NCBI GenBank assembly: GCA_030770535.1
Contig: JASVEC010000207.1
Span: forward strand, 1 to 31,299
Source of the DNA: Batkoa obscura
Taxonomy: Eukaryota; Entomophthoromycota; Entomophthoromycetes; Entomophthorales; Batkoaceae
DNA length: 31,299 bases
Direction of reading: 5' to 3'
Each line of letters starts with the position of its first letter. Position 1 is the first letter of the stretch. A program made the translations under genes and the position numbers. A model generated the notes under the pieces. The model saw nothing but the letters and a program-made list of their open reading frames with translations, made no database searches and had not been told where the DNA came from. Shown piece after piece: positions 1 to 11,799 of the stretch.

Positions 1-2451
1 TGGTAGTAGATAGTATAAATTTAATGGTGGCAAATGGCATAAAGTCAGTATAAATATGACTAAAAGTGGTAACTAACTTATTGGTGTGATTCAACTATCC
101 TTTAAAAATTTAATATCATGTCTACATGAAAAAATAGCTATATCTTTTTTGTTAGTAAAATAAAAATGGCTAATTAAATATAAATCTATATCAATAATAT
201 TGCTATGAAGATACATGAAGGTGTTGAAATTATTTAAATGAGCACTCATATCATTCAATATTTTGTTATAAAAAGGCCGACAGAAGAGTATAAGTCAGAT
301 TTATTACTCAATCTATTTGAGCCTGAAGCACAATTGCAAGTTGAATTGATCCCTTTATTAGTCATATTCTGTTTTAAGAAAATAGAGTAACTTCTTCAGA
401 AATAACTCTATAGCATTTATATCTGAATTTTATTTTGCTTTGTTACATAAATGAAGGATGGTTTAAGCTTAAATGGTAACTTTTTTGAGGAAATTTATTT
501 TTAAACTTCTTTAAGGGCTTGGATAATGAGTCTATATAGCAATATATCATATAGTAACCGAAGGCATTAGAATGTCTTTGAAAACAATGCTTTTTACTTT
601 ACTTATTTATTTACTTTAGCAGAATGATATATAGTTTTTTTTTATCTCTTTAAGGTATCTTTTGTGTACATTTCGCCACAAAATGAGTGATTTCAATGTC
701 CCTTTTCCGATATTTGCATCAAGTTTGATTATGGTTTAATTTAAAAGTAACAAGGTTGATATAAAGTACTTAGAGTAAATCAGCGATGATTTAAATAATC
801 TAACTTTACTAATAACACTACAGGAATTTCCCATATTTGTCAAATTTATTATAATTACTTGATTATTATTACTAAATATCAAATTTCCGATTTTTGAGTT
901 TACTATAGCATTATTGTTTTAAAAATTTAATTTAAACATTATTTTCATAACGACTAGTCTAGCCATCAAAAAAAATATTTTCCGAATTAATTGTTAAGCA
1001 TATATAATGATACTTATATAAAGCATTATTACGGTATAATGAATTCTAGACTATTAATTATGATATTTACATATGGTTAGTAAATTAAATAAATTAAAAG
1101 TTAGTTTTCTTGAGACGATTGTTACATAAATTTTATGCAGGGGATGGATGGTGGTGGCCTTTTAAGAATTTTATCAAAAATCGCTCAATTTTTGTTACAC
1201 GAAAAATGAAACAAAATATACCCCTATACCTCTTATTTTGTATGCTTAACAAGTAAGAAATTAAAAAGAAAATGAATAAATAGTTGTTCTCTGTTAGTGT
1301 TGATCCCTAAAATGTAAACTATAGTCATGACTGCCGTAACTCTATTACGACCTAATTTGCGTGATTTTTAGGATCAGTGGTTTGGTTGGCTTTTTAAGGC
1401 CTAGTATGTAGCTTTTGGCCTGATTTTAGCAAAATTCTTTCTCAAATAAGCCATTAGTTGGATTTTAATAAAGCTATATTAGCTGTAAACCGCCCCCTAC
1501 TTCTATCTCCTCCCTTTTCTCCTTTAGACTTTTTTTCTTGCAGCAACAAAGTCCCTTTGAACCTTATTGACTCTTCAAGATTTAAAAAGTTAAAAAAATT
1601 CAAATGGATATATTGAGATTTGTAACATAGAATATCTTTTGTTTTAAAATGAAGTAATAATTATAGCAGACTATTATCAGTAGAACAAACCTAAATAAGA
1701 TTATCTGATAAAGGATAGCTTAGTTTTTACCATTTATTAAAGATTCAATTTAAGTGTGTAGAGTTTAAGGTTTTTCAATGTAGTTGAAACTATACAGACT
1801 TTTATTTTCTCATGACACCAATATATAAAGTTTCTGAAAAACTGTTTCTATTGTTCAACTTGAAGAGTATTTATATATATTCTAATATCGATATGCTCTA
1901 TATTAAAGTACACAAATATTTTTTTCAAAATTTTACAACTAAATACGTCAGTAAAAAATGATTTAAGCCCAATTTGACACTAAGCTTAAAAGCCTCAAAG
2001 CAATGTTATTAGCTTTAAAATTTCAAAAGATAACCAATCAATTTCCAGCTTTAAAATGCTAGAATAGAATTAACATTGTTAAATAATACTACTTTATAAT
2101 GGTTCCAATCATTGAAAATTAAACCAATTCATCATTTCAGGGATATGATAAAACAAATTTTCTCATTTTTAGTAAATTCAAAATTAGTTCAATAATAATA
2201 ATAATAATAAAACATCTGTAAACAAGTTTATGCTTAAATAAATAACCATGAATGTGGCAACTCATATTAATTTTCATAAAAATGTAGACAAAACTTTGGG
2301 TCAATTACTGGAATACTAAGATAAAATATCGACATAAGATGTGAAAAATATGATTTATTAATGTAATATTTAAAAGTGAGATAATGTATAGAATATTGTA
2401 CAATTATTGGCTTACTTTCTATCTTGGAATTATAGAAATACTCAGTCACTA
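1..2451. other. AT-rich region without a supported gene
   Basis: No long open frame, splice-linked exon set or RNA gene is visible on either strand. Around 287-390 (+) a stretch of about 38 codons is open (it reads RPTEEYKSDLL near its start) and may be a decayed coding fragment, but it has no recognisable family. About 1300-1560 is less AT-rich than its surroundings and contains an imperfect inverted pair, GATCCCTAAAA near 1301 and TTTTTAGGATC near 1365. This could be a remnant of a hairpin-type element. No copy of the MITE family found further right occurs here. Confidence 0.5.
2191..2211. repeat. AAT trinucleotide microsatellite
   Basis: About seven perfect AAT units lie in the 3' flank of the ceramidase gene. 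This is an ordinary simple repeat for such an AT-rich genome. Confidence 0.85.
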
Positions 2452-3231
2452 TTAATAATTTAATATTTTGACCAAAAATGGTACGCAGTAGTAAAACTCA
2501 ATTTTACTTGGAACCATTTTAAAGCGATTTTGATGTAGATAATTTGAGTAGACAATCAAATGATATATTCCAAGTGATACAAGAATATGCCAAAGGCCAT
2601 GGAAAGTTGGATAAATTCCATTGCCTAAAAAGCTAGAGCAAGCACTGTTTTCAAACACCCATAATGAAAAGGCGCTTAAAAATAACCAGAACCCTCGTTG
2701 AAAAACAATACCAGCTTCTGTGTTCCTTTCAGTTTCTAGAAACTTTTGAAATCCTAAAACTACACAAGTATATGTAGTTATTGCAAAACAGACACGAAAT
2801 AATATAACTTGTAGATCGCCTTGGAAGATCGAAGTAATTAGTGTAGAAGAAACAGCATATAGAAAAATAAGCATCGATACCCAACTTGGGCAGTTTTGAA
2901 ATCTAGTTTCTATAGTCAAATTGAACATCATGGAAGAGGTCCATACCATTGGAAGTTCATCTAACATTTGTGTGTAATACTTCAAGGTCATATGAAATAA
3001 GATACTTCCTATACCGATTACAGTTATCATATGAAATGTACACTTTTGTTTCCAATGTGTTGAATGATTCATCCTTGCTCCTAGTTCTCCGATTAGTACC
3101 ATAGCTAATGATGATAAAGTGTTAAATGTTTCAGCTACATAAGGGGAGTGCACATAATTTGGTTCACACCAATCTACAGAAGATGTGATATCTCCCCAAT
3201 AACCAGCAGTTTGAGTGGTATTATAATACAT
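2452..3231 (-). CDS. Alkaline ceramidase (ACER3/YPC1/YDC1 family)
   Basis: This gene encodes a multi-pass membrane amidase that hydrolyses ceramide to a sphingoid base and a fatty acid, expected in ER or Golgi. The frame is a single uninterrupted exon of 259 aa, close to human ACER3 (267 aa). I start at the ATG at 3231 because GYWG then begins at residue 10, as in the family; the frame continues upstream without another ATG. Family signatures are present: DWCEPNY at about 20-26 and E34 (the Ca2+-site residues of ACER3, D-W-E-N-E), S76 and H80 in GSILFHMTL, D91 in LDELPM, and HGLWH with H211 and H215. These match the catalytic Ser/Asp and the three zinc-binding His of ACER3 almost position for position. 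About seven hydrophobic segments are visible. All known catalytic residues are retained, so the enzyme looks functional. It stands alone, with no neighbouring gene within 3 kb on its 5' side. Confidence 0.93.
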   Translation of the reverse strand: MYYNTTQTAGYWGDITSSVDWCEPNYVHSPYVAETFNTLSSLAMVLIGELGARMNHSTHWKQKCTFHMITVIGIGSILFHMTLKYYTQMLDELPMVWTSSMMFNLTIETRFQNCPSWVSMLIFLYAVSSTLITSIFQGDLQVILFRVCFAITTYTCVVLGFQKFLETERNTEAGIVFQRGFWLFLSAFSLWVFENSACSSFLGNGIYPTFHGLWHILVSLGIYHLIVYSNYLHQNRFKMVPSKIEFYYCVPFLVKILNY

Positions 3232-4239
3232 AATTAAAGTTAAAACTGAAAAAAAGATTATCAATCTTCTTTTATAGTGTAAATTTTATTGGGTAAATTG
3301 AATCCATAAATTAGCCTTTCTACATTAAAATGAACAAAGCCTGATGAAATACTTACAAATGATTACTTTATTTCTAAACTTAATTTTGGAAGATAATCTT
3401 TTCAAGGGAAATTTACATCTTAAATGCATTTAAATTAATAGTATAAATTTAACTAATTTACTTCAGATATATAATAAAATTTCTTATAATATTTAAAATG
3501 TTGGTATGTCTAATAGATTTATAGTGTTATATTAATAATTGTATTCTATATTGCTAATTATTCAAATAATTTTATCTTTGTTAATATAATTAATAATATA
3601 TCATAATTTGTAAATACAAACGACTTCTTATTGGCTTAATTTATTATTTAGATTATACTTGATTAATAATATGCCAAGTTACTTAGCTAAATAACTAAAT
3701 TTAGTACTTTTCTCAGACAATTAAAAAAAACTTTTTACAATAATATATTAAAACATTAAAACAGAACTTGACCTACCTTAAATTGTAAGATTTTAAATTA
3801 AATGAATATCGTTCTAGAATTTAAATGCCATTTGAACTACTCTTTTATGAATTGTATATTAATTATTCTTTAAAATAAAATAAAAGCCAAACAAGGAAAA
3901 TCTAAATAGATAAAAAGTGTGATGGTGGCATTTGTACTATTACTTTAATAAATGTGGATTCAAATAGCGTATACTTATTACTGTTATTGAAATTCCATTA
4001 TCTGATTATAATATAAAATCAGCGATATTTATAGGTTAAAGTGATTTAAATATCAAATTGGCGTTATTTGATCCAAATCTCTTTATTGTTTATTATGGTA
4101 TTTAAATAGATATAAAGTTTTAAAATAGCTGTTTTTGGATGTCTTTGAATGTTTTTTTAGAAACCATGTGCCTATAGTAGTATTTATTTGGTGATTTGAT
4201 AACAAAGGAATTCTGCTATAGATAAAGCTAGTTGGTCAT

Positions 4240-4495
4240 TATAATAAGTAATACTAGGTCTAAGTGCGTCTTGCACAAGGATAACGTATCCCTTCTTAGT
4301 CTGTCTGAACCTGAAGGAGGAAAGAATAAGTTGGTTATCCAGAAAATATTTACATTCAGGAACATATGCCTAGGTTGAAATAGGGTCAACATAGAAGCCG
4401 ATTCTTTTAAACAATTTAATTACCCGGTTCTTATTTCTCTTGCTTATTTGTTTTTCCAGGATATAAGAAATATGTACATTTTCGGCTAAAACCCT
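4240..4495 (-). mobile_element. Possible reverse-transcriptase fossil (DIRS/gypsy-like)
   Basis: The minus strand is less AT-rich than its surroundings. It shows coding-like stretches such as RVIKLFKRIGFYVD followed by PECKYFLDNQ, reminiscent of the region after the catalytic centre of DIRS- or gypsy-type reverse transcriptases, where a LLxxLGF motif is followed by FLG. The element is short, broken and old; no ends, repeats or other parts are visible. The family assignment is an inference from weak motif resemblance. Confidence 0.25.
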
Positions 4496-5641
4496 CGTAA
4501 GTCAACCTTATAAAGAAGCAACTGTTTATAACCTTGTTTTAATTTTTGAGTTTTAAAACAGTCATTATAATTAAAAGGTATATACTTTGTGATTTGATTT
4601 AATCTTTTTTATCTACAACCATAATAACAAAGTATTGAAAGTTATAAATTGAACTTTAAATAAAATAGTGGAAACGTAATATAAATCAGATTTTGCCTAA
4701 TAATAAATTTTACTATTTTGCTATAAAAGCTATCAGCGTTCTAAAGCCACTAGCAACTCAAATAGTTTTTACACTTAGATACATCCAAACCATAAGACAG
4801 ACAATGCTAGTATACTAAAAAATGAACAAAAAGGCAGTCTAATTAAATATCAATACTATTTCTCTAAGTCAAATATTTAAATCTTTGATAAATATATAAA
4901 AGAATTGTTATAGACATATTAGTCATAAACAACAAAATAATCTATATAAATCTATAAATTAATGGAAACGAAAGTAATAATGAAAATAAACTAAAAACCT
5001 GTTAAAAGAACTATCAAATAACTTCTATAATTAGGGAATAACTATTACTTAAAGCTATATATAAGAATTTGCAAATGGAAAAATACGCTATGAAGTTTGG
5101 AGAATAATACTTCTGTATATTCTTTAATATTCTTATTCAAAGCAAATCTTATTAGCATTCAAACAACATCATTGAAAAAATAATTTAGGCATTATTTAAG
5201 TATAAGCCATATTGTATTTATGATATTTACCTGGATTATTAATTTATTAAATAAGCTATAAATTATTTAAGCAAACAACTAAAAATAATAAAGAATAGGT
5301 GTATAACAAATATAGTAAATAAATTCCAATTTAAAAATTGAGGGATAGTATTAAAATAAATCCCAATCAAGTTTTGAATGGAAGCCCAAAAATGCTGTTT
5401 AGCCGATTAACCAGCATATAAACTTTCAAAAAGCTAAAAGCTGATTTTTAGGATTAAATAGCAGTGCTAATTACTATTATGAGGACTGCTTTTGGTCTAT
5501 AAAATTCCATTTTTTATTATAATATTCTTGTTGCAAAATTAATCAAAAAAGGATGATCATTGCATTTTTTTAATTTAGTTAGTATACTAATTTTTACAAC
5601 CTTTGAATCATACCTGTAAAGTATTAGAGTAAAAATAATAT

Positions 5642-5742
5642 TGGGAGTGTTTTTTTTTGGCTTCATTAGTTTTTCCACCTTTTAAACACTATTTGAGCGG
5701 AAAAATTCTTAGTAAAATCCCTAAATGTAAAAAAACATCTCC
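5642..5742 (+). mobile_element. MITE copy 1 (+)
   Basis: About 100 bp with ends TGGGAGTG and CATCTCC, flanked by ATAT target duplications (5638-5641 and 5743-5746). The core TATTTGAGCGGAAAA is present. This is the leftmost copy of the family and isolated from the cluster. Confidence 0.85.
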
Positions 5743-6500
5743 ATATAGTATTATCGACATTTTGTTGGTGTAACTAATGTTTTGCTTATCATGCAAAGAA
5801 CTTGTTCTATTTAGTTCAAAATTATAATCCAAATCGTCGAACAATCTATAAATAAAATAATAAACATCTTATCTTCATGCCACAAGGATTCCTATGTTCA
5901 ACCCTCAAAAAAAAACTTAATGGTATTACAAGCGGATAGTTTAAAGAAAATTTCAATAAAATCCAATGTTCTAGTTGATAGAAACATAATTGTAGCGCAT
6001 TAATCTGATATTTTGCTTCTTTTCGATTAATATCATGGTATAATGTATAATATCACTATATAAGCTAACAATGCTACTAGGGATATACAATCTATGATGA
6101 CGTTAGTAATACACAATATAAGGATGGTCGGTTTAAGGCTTTTGACTTTTTAGACCTCTTGTTAGCTTTATAACAATAGTTTATCGTTTATAAAAATCCT
6201 ATCCTATTTAGTTATTTAGATGAGTAAATCCAAGAAACTAATAATACGCTAAAAGACTGTAGCTTAAATTATGCTGGAAGTATATTAAATTGATAAAAAA
6301 ATCCTCTAATGTTTTATTATAAGAACTAGATAACTATAGTGTCTAAAATAGCTGCAGATATTAAGATATTTTTAGTGTAAGAAATATGCATGGTGAAAAA
6401 AGAGGCTTTATTCTAAAAATAGAAAACTGCGTAAAGAAAGAGATAAATTAAAAATATAAACAATTAAAGTAGAGAAAGAGGACATTATTGTAAGCTAAAG

Positions 6501-9286
6501 ATGCTCACAGTTATTATGGTTTTAACACCAATATTTTACATTATTAGTTCTAGCTATATTAATATAAGAAAACGTATCAATCACGACCTAAAATATTCAA
6601 ACTATTACAATATTAATGAGATATTATCAAATATCTTAAGTAAATGCCTTCTCATATTTCATATCATTGAAGAAATTATTTTGCATTATTTTAAACTTTC
6701 CAATAGTTATAATAGTAATTTGAGATATATCCTTTGCTCCATATTTTTGATAGTAAATGCTTTGAATTATTTTAATTTCAAATTATCTTTCAATTATGTT
6801 TTAATACCATTGTATAGTGTTGATATAGTTAACACAGCAGTAGATTGTATAAGTGGATACTATGGTAATTTCGACTAATTTGTAAATTGTTATAAATACT
6901 AACTACTACTTTAGCTAATAATATGACTAGCTATTATATAGTAGTAATTTTATTACTTAAATGCTCAAGTTATATATGTATAATTTCTAATTTATACAAA
7001 GATATTATTTGTAATTATATCAATAAGCTTAAAGGTACTATTAGGAGCCTTTGTAAAGCTTTCAAGTTAATTCTACCTTTTTATATATCCCTCATCAATA
7101 AAAAATATATATTTGAGGTTGGTATAGCTACAACAGCTATTGTTCTTGGAAGAATAGCTAATTTCTATACCCCAGTCTATTTGAAAAGAGCGATTGATTT
7201 GGTAGAATTAAAGCTCTCTGATGAAAGTAAGAGAATTTATTTTATAATAGAATTTTTAACTTATATTTTCAGATGCAAAAACTACTTTTTGGAATGATTA
7301 TCTTTATATCTTTATACCTTATTTTTTATTTAAATATGCTGATGAAGTAAATATTATATAGCTGATACATAAACAATAATTAAGTTTTAGATGAACATAT
7401 TTTATACCATCCAAAATAAATATTTTGAAAAAGTCAACAGAGAGATTGAAATCTCAATATCAACTATGATATTTGACAAAGTCATTTGTCTTCCATATAA
7501 TCATCGTGTTAAAAATAATCACTCCAAATTGCTTCATTCAATAGTAATATAATATCTTTATTTTGTTTTATTTATTTAAAACTTAAGTAGGACTCAATTG
7601 CTAGGGAATTAAAAGATGTATTTTATAATACAGTTATTATTTGCAATTTAGATATTATTGACTATTTTATTTCTATTCGTGTTTACCATGATGCATTTGG
7701 CTTAGTTTCTACTTTAATATTTATTTTTTCCACTATTATATATATGGGAATCGATACGTTTTATTCGAACAATAGGTAGTATCATACAAAATGTAATTAG
7801 AGTTACTAAAATTGATTAGGGAAGATACAGATGATTTCAAAACTGAAGAAGATAATTTGGAGGATATAATTAATGATAATATAAGAGGATTTGATATTGT
7901 TAAATTTTTCGTAGGTGAAAAGAGAGAGTCTAAACGTTATCAAGAGTCATTGAGAAAAAGATGCAATGAGAGATCTAATTTTTATTCATACTCAACGAAA
8001 GAATTAGTATTAGATATTTTAAAGAATATATGCTTTGCAATTTGTGGATCTATTTGTGCTTTTAAAATTTATAATGGGAACGGAAAGCCAAGTGATTTTG
8101 TTTATTTTGCATCTTTTTTTGATGATGTTTTTTATAGGGTAACGATAATATTAAAATAAATGATCAATATTAAATCATCCTTTAATTAGATATACAATTT
8201 CCGTCATCTTTTTTCCAACTTATCAGACGCAATCTCTAGCTCTAAGGAACTACTGGACATCACCGACTTACCAGTTACTTTTAAACTTGAAGATGATCCT
8301 AAATACATTGATGTTATTAGTAATCATCCCATTGAATTTAGTAAGTATACCTGCATACTATTTGTAGTAAATTAATTAGATTAATAGGGAATGTTTCTTT
8401 CAGTTATGAAGATAAACCATTGCTTATAAAGCATATTAGTTTAAAAGTAAGTAAAGGGAAAACTTTAGCAATTGTTGGTAACTCTGGAAACGGAAAATCA
8501 ACTTTAGTTAAATTATTGAGTAAATTTTATCATCCAACATCAGGAGATATCTTGGTTAATGGTGAAAGCATTAAAACTCTTGATGAAAGGGTAGTAAGAT
8601 CTTTTTTTAGTATTGTTCCTCAGGTAGTTTAAAATTTACTATTTCAATTCAAATTTTGCTAATCTATACCAAAAGTCGCTCTCATTGTTTAATAACTCAT
8701 TTAAATATAATATAAAATATGGGAATCCAAATGCTAGTGATGAGGAGATGATCGAGGCAGCTAAAAAGGCACAAATTCATGAAATGATCATAAATCAACC
8801 TGATGGTTATGACACAAAAGTTGGAGGATCAGGTTTAACCCTTTCTGGAGGTGAAATGCAAAGAATAGCATTAGGTATTATATTTTTGTTACCTTAAATT
8901 ATAGTAATTGACTTTTATTAGCCCGAGTATTTTTAAAAAATTCATCAGTTATTATACTTGATGAAGCTACTTCATCATTGGATAAGTAACTAACATAAGA
9001 TCTTTAATTTCTTAGTTAACCTTATTATTTTAGTATCACAGAGAACCTTTTGCAAAAAGCTTTAAAGAATCTCTCAAGAGAAAAGAAAACTATGGTCATT
9101 ATTGCACATAGACTAACAACCATAAAACATGCTGATTGTATCATATGGTAACTAAATTACTTTAATTTGATAAGCATGACTAAAATAGGATCTAGTTTGA
9201 AGGATGGTAAAATCCATGAACGAGGCACACATGACGATCTTTTAAAGCTTAAAGGGGAGTACTATAAGCTTTGGAATAACCATTAG
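6501..9286 (+). CDS. ABC half-transporter, HMT1/ABCB6-like, 12 exons
   Basis: Spliced exons: 6501-6864, 6915-7226, 7273-7346, 7391-7543, 7591-7775, 7820-8138, 8190-8340, 8388-8623, 8676-8874, 8922-8985, 9034-9147, 9196-9286. Together they give 753 aa with all frames joining. The N-terminal ~150 residues are hydrophobic and resemble the TMD0 extension of fission-yeast HMT1 and ABCB6. Next comes a six-helix core containing the REI-S---IFDKVICLP segment typical of the HMT1/ATM1 group. The nucleotide-binding domain is complete: Walker A GNSGNGKST (550-558), Q-loop Q598, signature LSGGE (654-658), Walker B VIILDE (674-679), D-loop SSLD (682-685) and H-loop H711. The inferred role is ATP-driven export into the vacuole (metal or thiol conjugates) or an Atm1-like mitochondrial role; TMD0 and the absence of an obvious presequence favour the former. 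Introns are 44-52 nt; the first has a perfect TACTAAC branch site. Confidence 0.9.
6865..6914 (+). other. Representative short spliceosomal intron (transporter intron 1)
   Basis: A 50-nt GT-AG intron with a TACTAAC branch sequence 11 nt before the AG. Splicing joins codon phase 1 and restores one frame across both flanking exons. The other transporter introns lie at 7227-7272, 7347-7390, 7544-7590, 7776-7819, 8139-8189, 8341-8387, 8624-8675, 8875-8921, 8986-9033 and 9148-9195. Confidence 0.88.
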
Positions 9287-10067
9287 CATGATGATGACGT
9301 ATGAGTAATAAACCATATTTATTAAGAATTACATTTTAACGTATACAATATTACTTCCCGTTGCTTTAAAATCATAATATCAGGAAAAATTGTTTAATAA
9401 AGGTAGAATTTTTTATAAACCTAGAAAAATACCATTCATCTACTCACTTTAATAGAGAATAGTACATATACAATATAAACAAATATTTTTTTATCAATTG
9501 TCCTTTTTTGCTATTTTTTTAAATTTAAAAATTAGTTAACTAGTACATTATTCAAGTCTGGATATATGGTAGCTAACTGTTCATTCTAAAATAAAAACAA
9601 AATCAATAAGTTTCAAGTAAGTATGATATTACAAATAGTTGGTTATATAATTCATAGTTTGCTAGCGCACATTTGAAATTTAGTAGTCGTGTTGGTTAAT
9701 TAGTTTCTAAAATTTAAAACGGCACCAATTGTAAATAATTCTTTTCGTAACACTATCATTCATTTTAAATATAAGAGGGGATAAAGAGAGCAAATGATTT
9801 AGTTAAGATCTGGCGGCATATCCGAGACAATTCATCCATAAAGATGAACTAATAAAAACGATCTTTCATGTATAAAAGTTAAGATTTATACTTGAAAGTT
9901 CCAGATAAGCTGGAGAGAAGCAAGGAGACAAGTAAGAGTTATTTAATCATATATAAGTATCTTATTATAAAAATTGACTGCTAATAATTCATTATTATCC
10001 TCTATTTTAGCTTGAATACTTCACGTCTAGATTTAGCATTACAAATTAGGATACTTACCTTCTAAAC
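9287..10067. other. Intergenic region, nothing recognised
   Basis: AT-rich spacer downstream of the transporter. I see no open frame of note, no RNA gene and no repeat; it ends at a MITE. Confidence 0.55.
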
Positions 10068-10071
10068 ATAT

Positions 10072-10170
10072 GGGAGTGTTTTTTTTAATTTCATTGTTTT
10101 TTCCATTTTTTAAGCACTATTTAAGCGGAAAATTTGTTAGTAAAATTCTTAAATACAAAAATACATCCCC
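10072..10170 (+). mobile_element. MITE copy 2 (+)
   Basis: Full-length 99 bp, ends GGGAGTG and CATCCCC, flanked by ATAT on both sides (10068-10071, 10171-10174). Lies about 450 bp from the 3' end of the first CENP-B-like gene. Confidence 0.93.
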
Positions 10171-10504
10171 ATATACTGTTGAAGTCAAGAGACGTTACTC
10201 TGAAATTTGAATTCTTGCCAATCTTAATATGGTTGAATAATATTTCCACATTTCTAACATAACCACTTACTATTTTATCTTGTTCTCATTTTTATCTTAT
10301 ATTTTATACTTACAAACAAAATATTTTGAGTTTCTTACCTTTCATAAATATAAAAAATATATAAACAAGGATGAGCCTAAATTTAAATTGATAAAATAGC
10401 TAAGCCAATCAAAACAAGATAGTAGCTAATACTACTTGAACATCTAAATATGACACTCATTTATTGTTACTCATAATTAATAAAATATCAATATCAAATA
10501 GCCT

Positions 10505-10584
10505 TGTATTATTACAACATAGACTATACTTAAAGAATACAAAAAGACTGATATTTACATTGCGTAGGTGTTATAGGTAAAAAA
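10505..10584. repeat. Conserved 3' flank of the CENP-B-like family (copy A)
   Basis: This stretch downstream of the 10618 gene matches 13676-13760 downstream of the pseudogene (shared words such as GCATTATTATAAC-like, TTTA(C/T)(A/G)TTGC and AGGTGTTA(T/C)(A/G)GGTA). A weaker match lies at about 23910-23960 beyond the 24067 gene. The duplications therefore carried 3' flanking DNA along with the coding region. Confidence 0.6.
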
Positions 10585-10617
10585 AATATTGCACGGAGTT
10601 TAGGAGAAAAAATAACC

Positions 10618-11799
10618 TCAAAAAGGAAAAGGATAGAATATGTTTAAAAAAATTGCTTCCTGTTGTATGAAACCTTTATCAATGTTTCTCAGGCCGCTAT
10701 TATCGAGATAGAGCCCTGGGGAAGTTGGTTTAAGTGGCATTGTATCGAATGCATCAAATGAATTTTTTTGGTAAGTTACATTAAGTTGTGTGCTATTTGG
10801 GCCAAAAAATGGATTAGTTGGAAAAATAGTGCTGTAGGAATTATTTCGATGGTACATCCCAAACTGATTATTATTTATATGAGAAGATAAGTTAGTTGCC
10901 ATCGAATCCAATGTATTAGGTAAGGTATTTTGGCGAAGCGTATCAACCTGAGTATTGCTCAGACCAGAAGATGGATTATTTAAGGTTGTATTGAATGTAT
11001 TATATGGATTGTTTTGCCAAATCTGATCGAATTGGTTGTTACTTATATCAAAAAACAGATTAATTGGCGAAATCTGATGATATCCAGTGCAATCTACCAT
11101 ATTTGTTTGACTTTGAAAGTTACACAGCAATCGGCTTTGATATTCAACATTTTGATTTACCAAAGTTATGTCTTGACTTAATTTAGAAACTTGTTCGGAT
11201 AAGGCCTTGATCAATAAATCCTGACTATTAATTATCTGTCTTAAATTATTAATAATGCTGGTCTCACTGGCACTTGAGTAAATAGTATTTGAATTAATAT
11301 CAATGATGAATTGGTCTAGATCTTCATTGTTTATACTTTTACCACAAATAGAATTTGTACATATACATACCCCTTTAAAACTATTACACAATTGATAATT
11401 AAAACCGTTATCATCTCCATGTGATAGATCCGCATCATCAGTATCTAAAGTACCGTATTCGCCAGTAGACATCAAGAATAAAGCCAACCCAAAATTATTG
11501 TTTGACATATCATTTGAGTGGGTGGAACCACTTTTGACATTATTTGTTGGTTCAAACTTGAATATTTTACACAATTTTTTTACCCATTTCTTATTAGTTA
11601 TAAAATGCGTTTTGACTAACTTAACAAACTTTTTTCTGGTTTTATCAATTAGATCTTCCCCTTTACATTGCAACGGGAATTCCAAGTTGCCACCGTCATT
11701 GAATTCATTTACCTCGGTGACTTTAATTCCTCCAATATCAAATTCATCTGTTGCACTTTGTTGTAATACTTTGTTTCCAAGTGAATCCATAATGTTCAT
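10618..11799 (-). CDS. CENP-B-domain family protein, first helix-turn-helix lost
   Basis: Open frame of 393 aa, ending in TGA. It is a paralogue of the genes at 18382 and 24067. It keeps a degenerate second DNA-binding half (LEFPLQ, then ITNKKWVKKLCKIFKFE), a conserved coiled coil (IINNLRQIIN, LSEQVSKLSQ, VNQNV) and an Asn-rich C-terminal half in which an NPY/NPFF...NN.QF motif recurs. The first helix-turn-helix seen in the intact paralogues is missing. Just upstream (about 11830-11850) a leftover matching their N-terminus (SKKSVLSLK) can be read but is not joined to this frame, so part of the N-terminal region has been deleted. The long frame may mean that a shortened protein is still made, or that decay is recent. 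Function unknown. Confidence 0.7.
   Translation of the reverse strand: MNIMDSLGNKVLQQSATDEFDIGGIKVTEVNEFNDGGNLEFPLQCKGEDLIDKTRKKFVKLVKTHFITNKKWVKKLCKIFKFEPTNNVKSGSTHSNDMSNNNFGLALFLMSTGEYGTLDTDDADLSHGDDNGFNYQLCNSFKGVCICTNSICGKSINNEDLDQFIIDINSNTIYSSASETSIINNLRQIINSQDLLIKALSEQVSKLSQDITLVNQNVEYQSRLLCNFQSQTNMVDCTGYHQISPINLFFDISNNQFDQIWQNNPYNTFNTTLNNPSSGLSNTQVDTLRQNTLPNTLDSMATNLSSHINNNQFGMYHRNNSYSTIFPTNPFFGPNSTQLNVTYQKNSFDAFDTMPLKPTSPGLYLDNSGLRNIDKGFIQQEAIFLNIFYPFPF

Larger units (their letters stand above)
3232..6500. other. Long intergenic region with element remnants
   Basis: No intact gene is seen. The contents are a possible retroelement fossil near 4240-4495, one MITE copy at 5642-5742, and between about 5386 and 5505 a short stretch with paired ends (CCAAAAATGCTG on the left, GACTGCTTTTGG on the right) that may be another hairpin element. 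The last few hundred bases before 6501 are purine-rich and presumably hold the transporter promoter; no specific motif can be named. Confidence 0.45.

Noticed and set aside
2267-2449. 60-codon minus-strand frame downstream of the ceramidase
   Set aside because: No ATG start, AT-rich low-complexity translation and no family; it lies in the ceramidase 3' flank.
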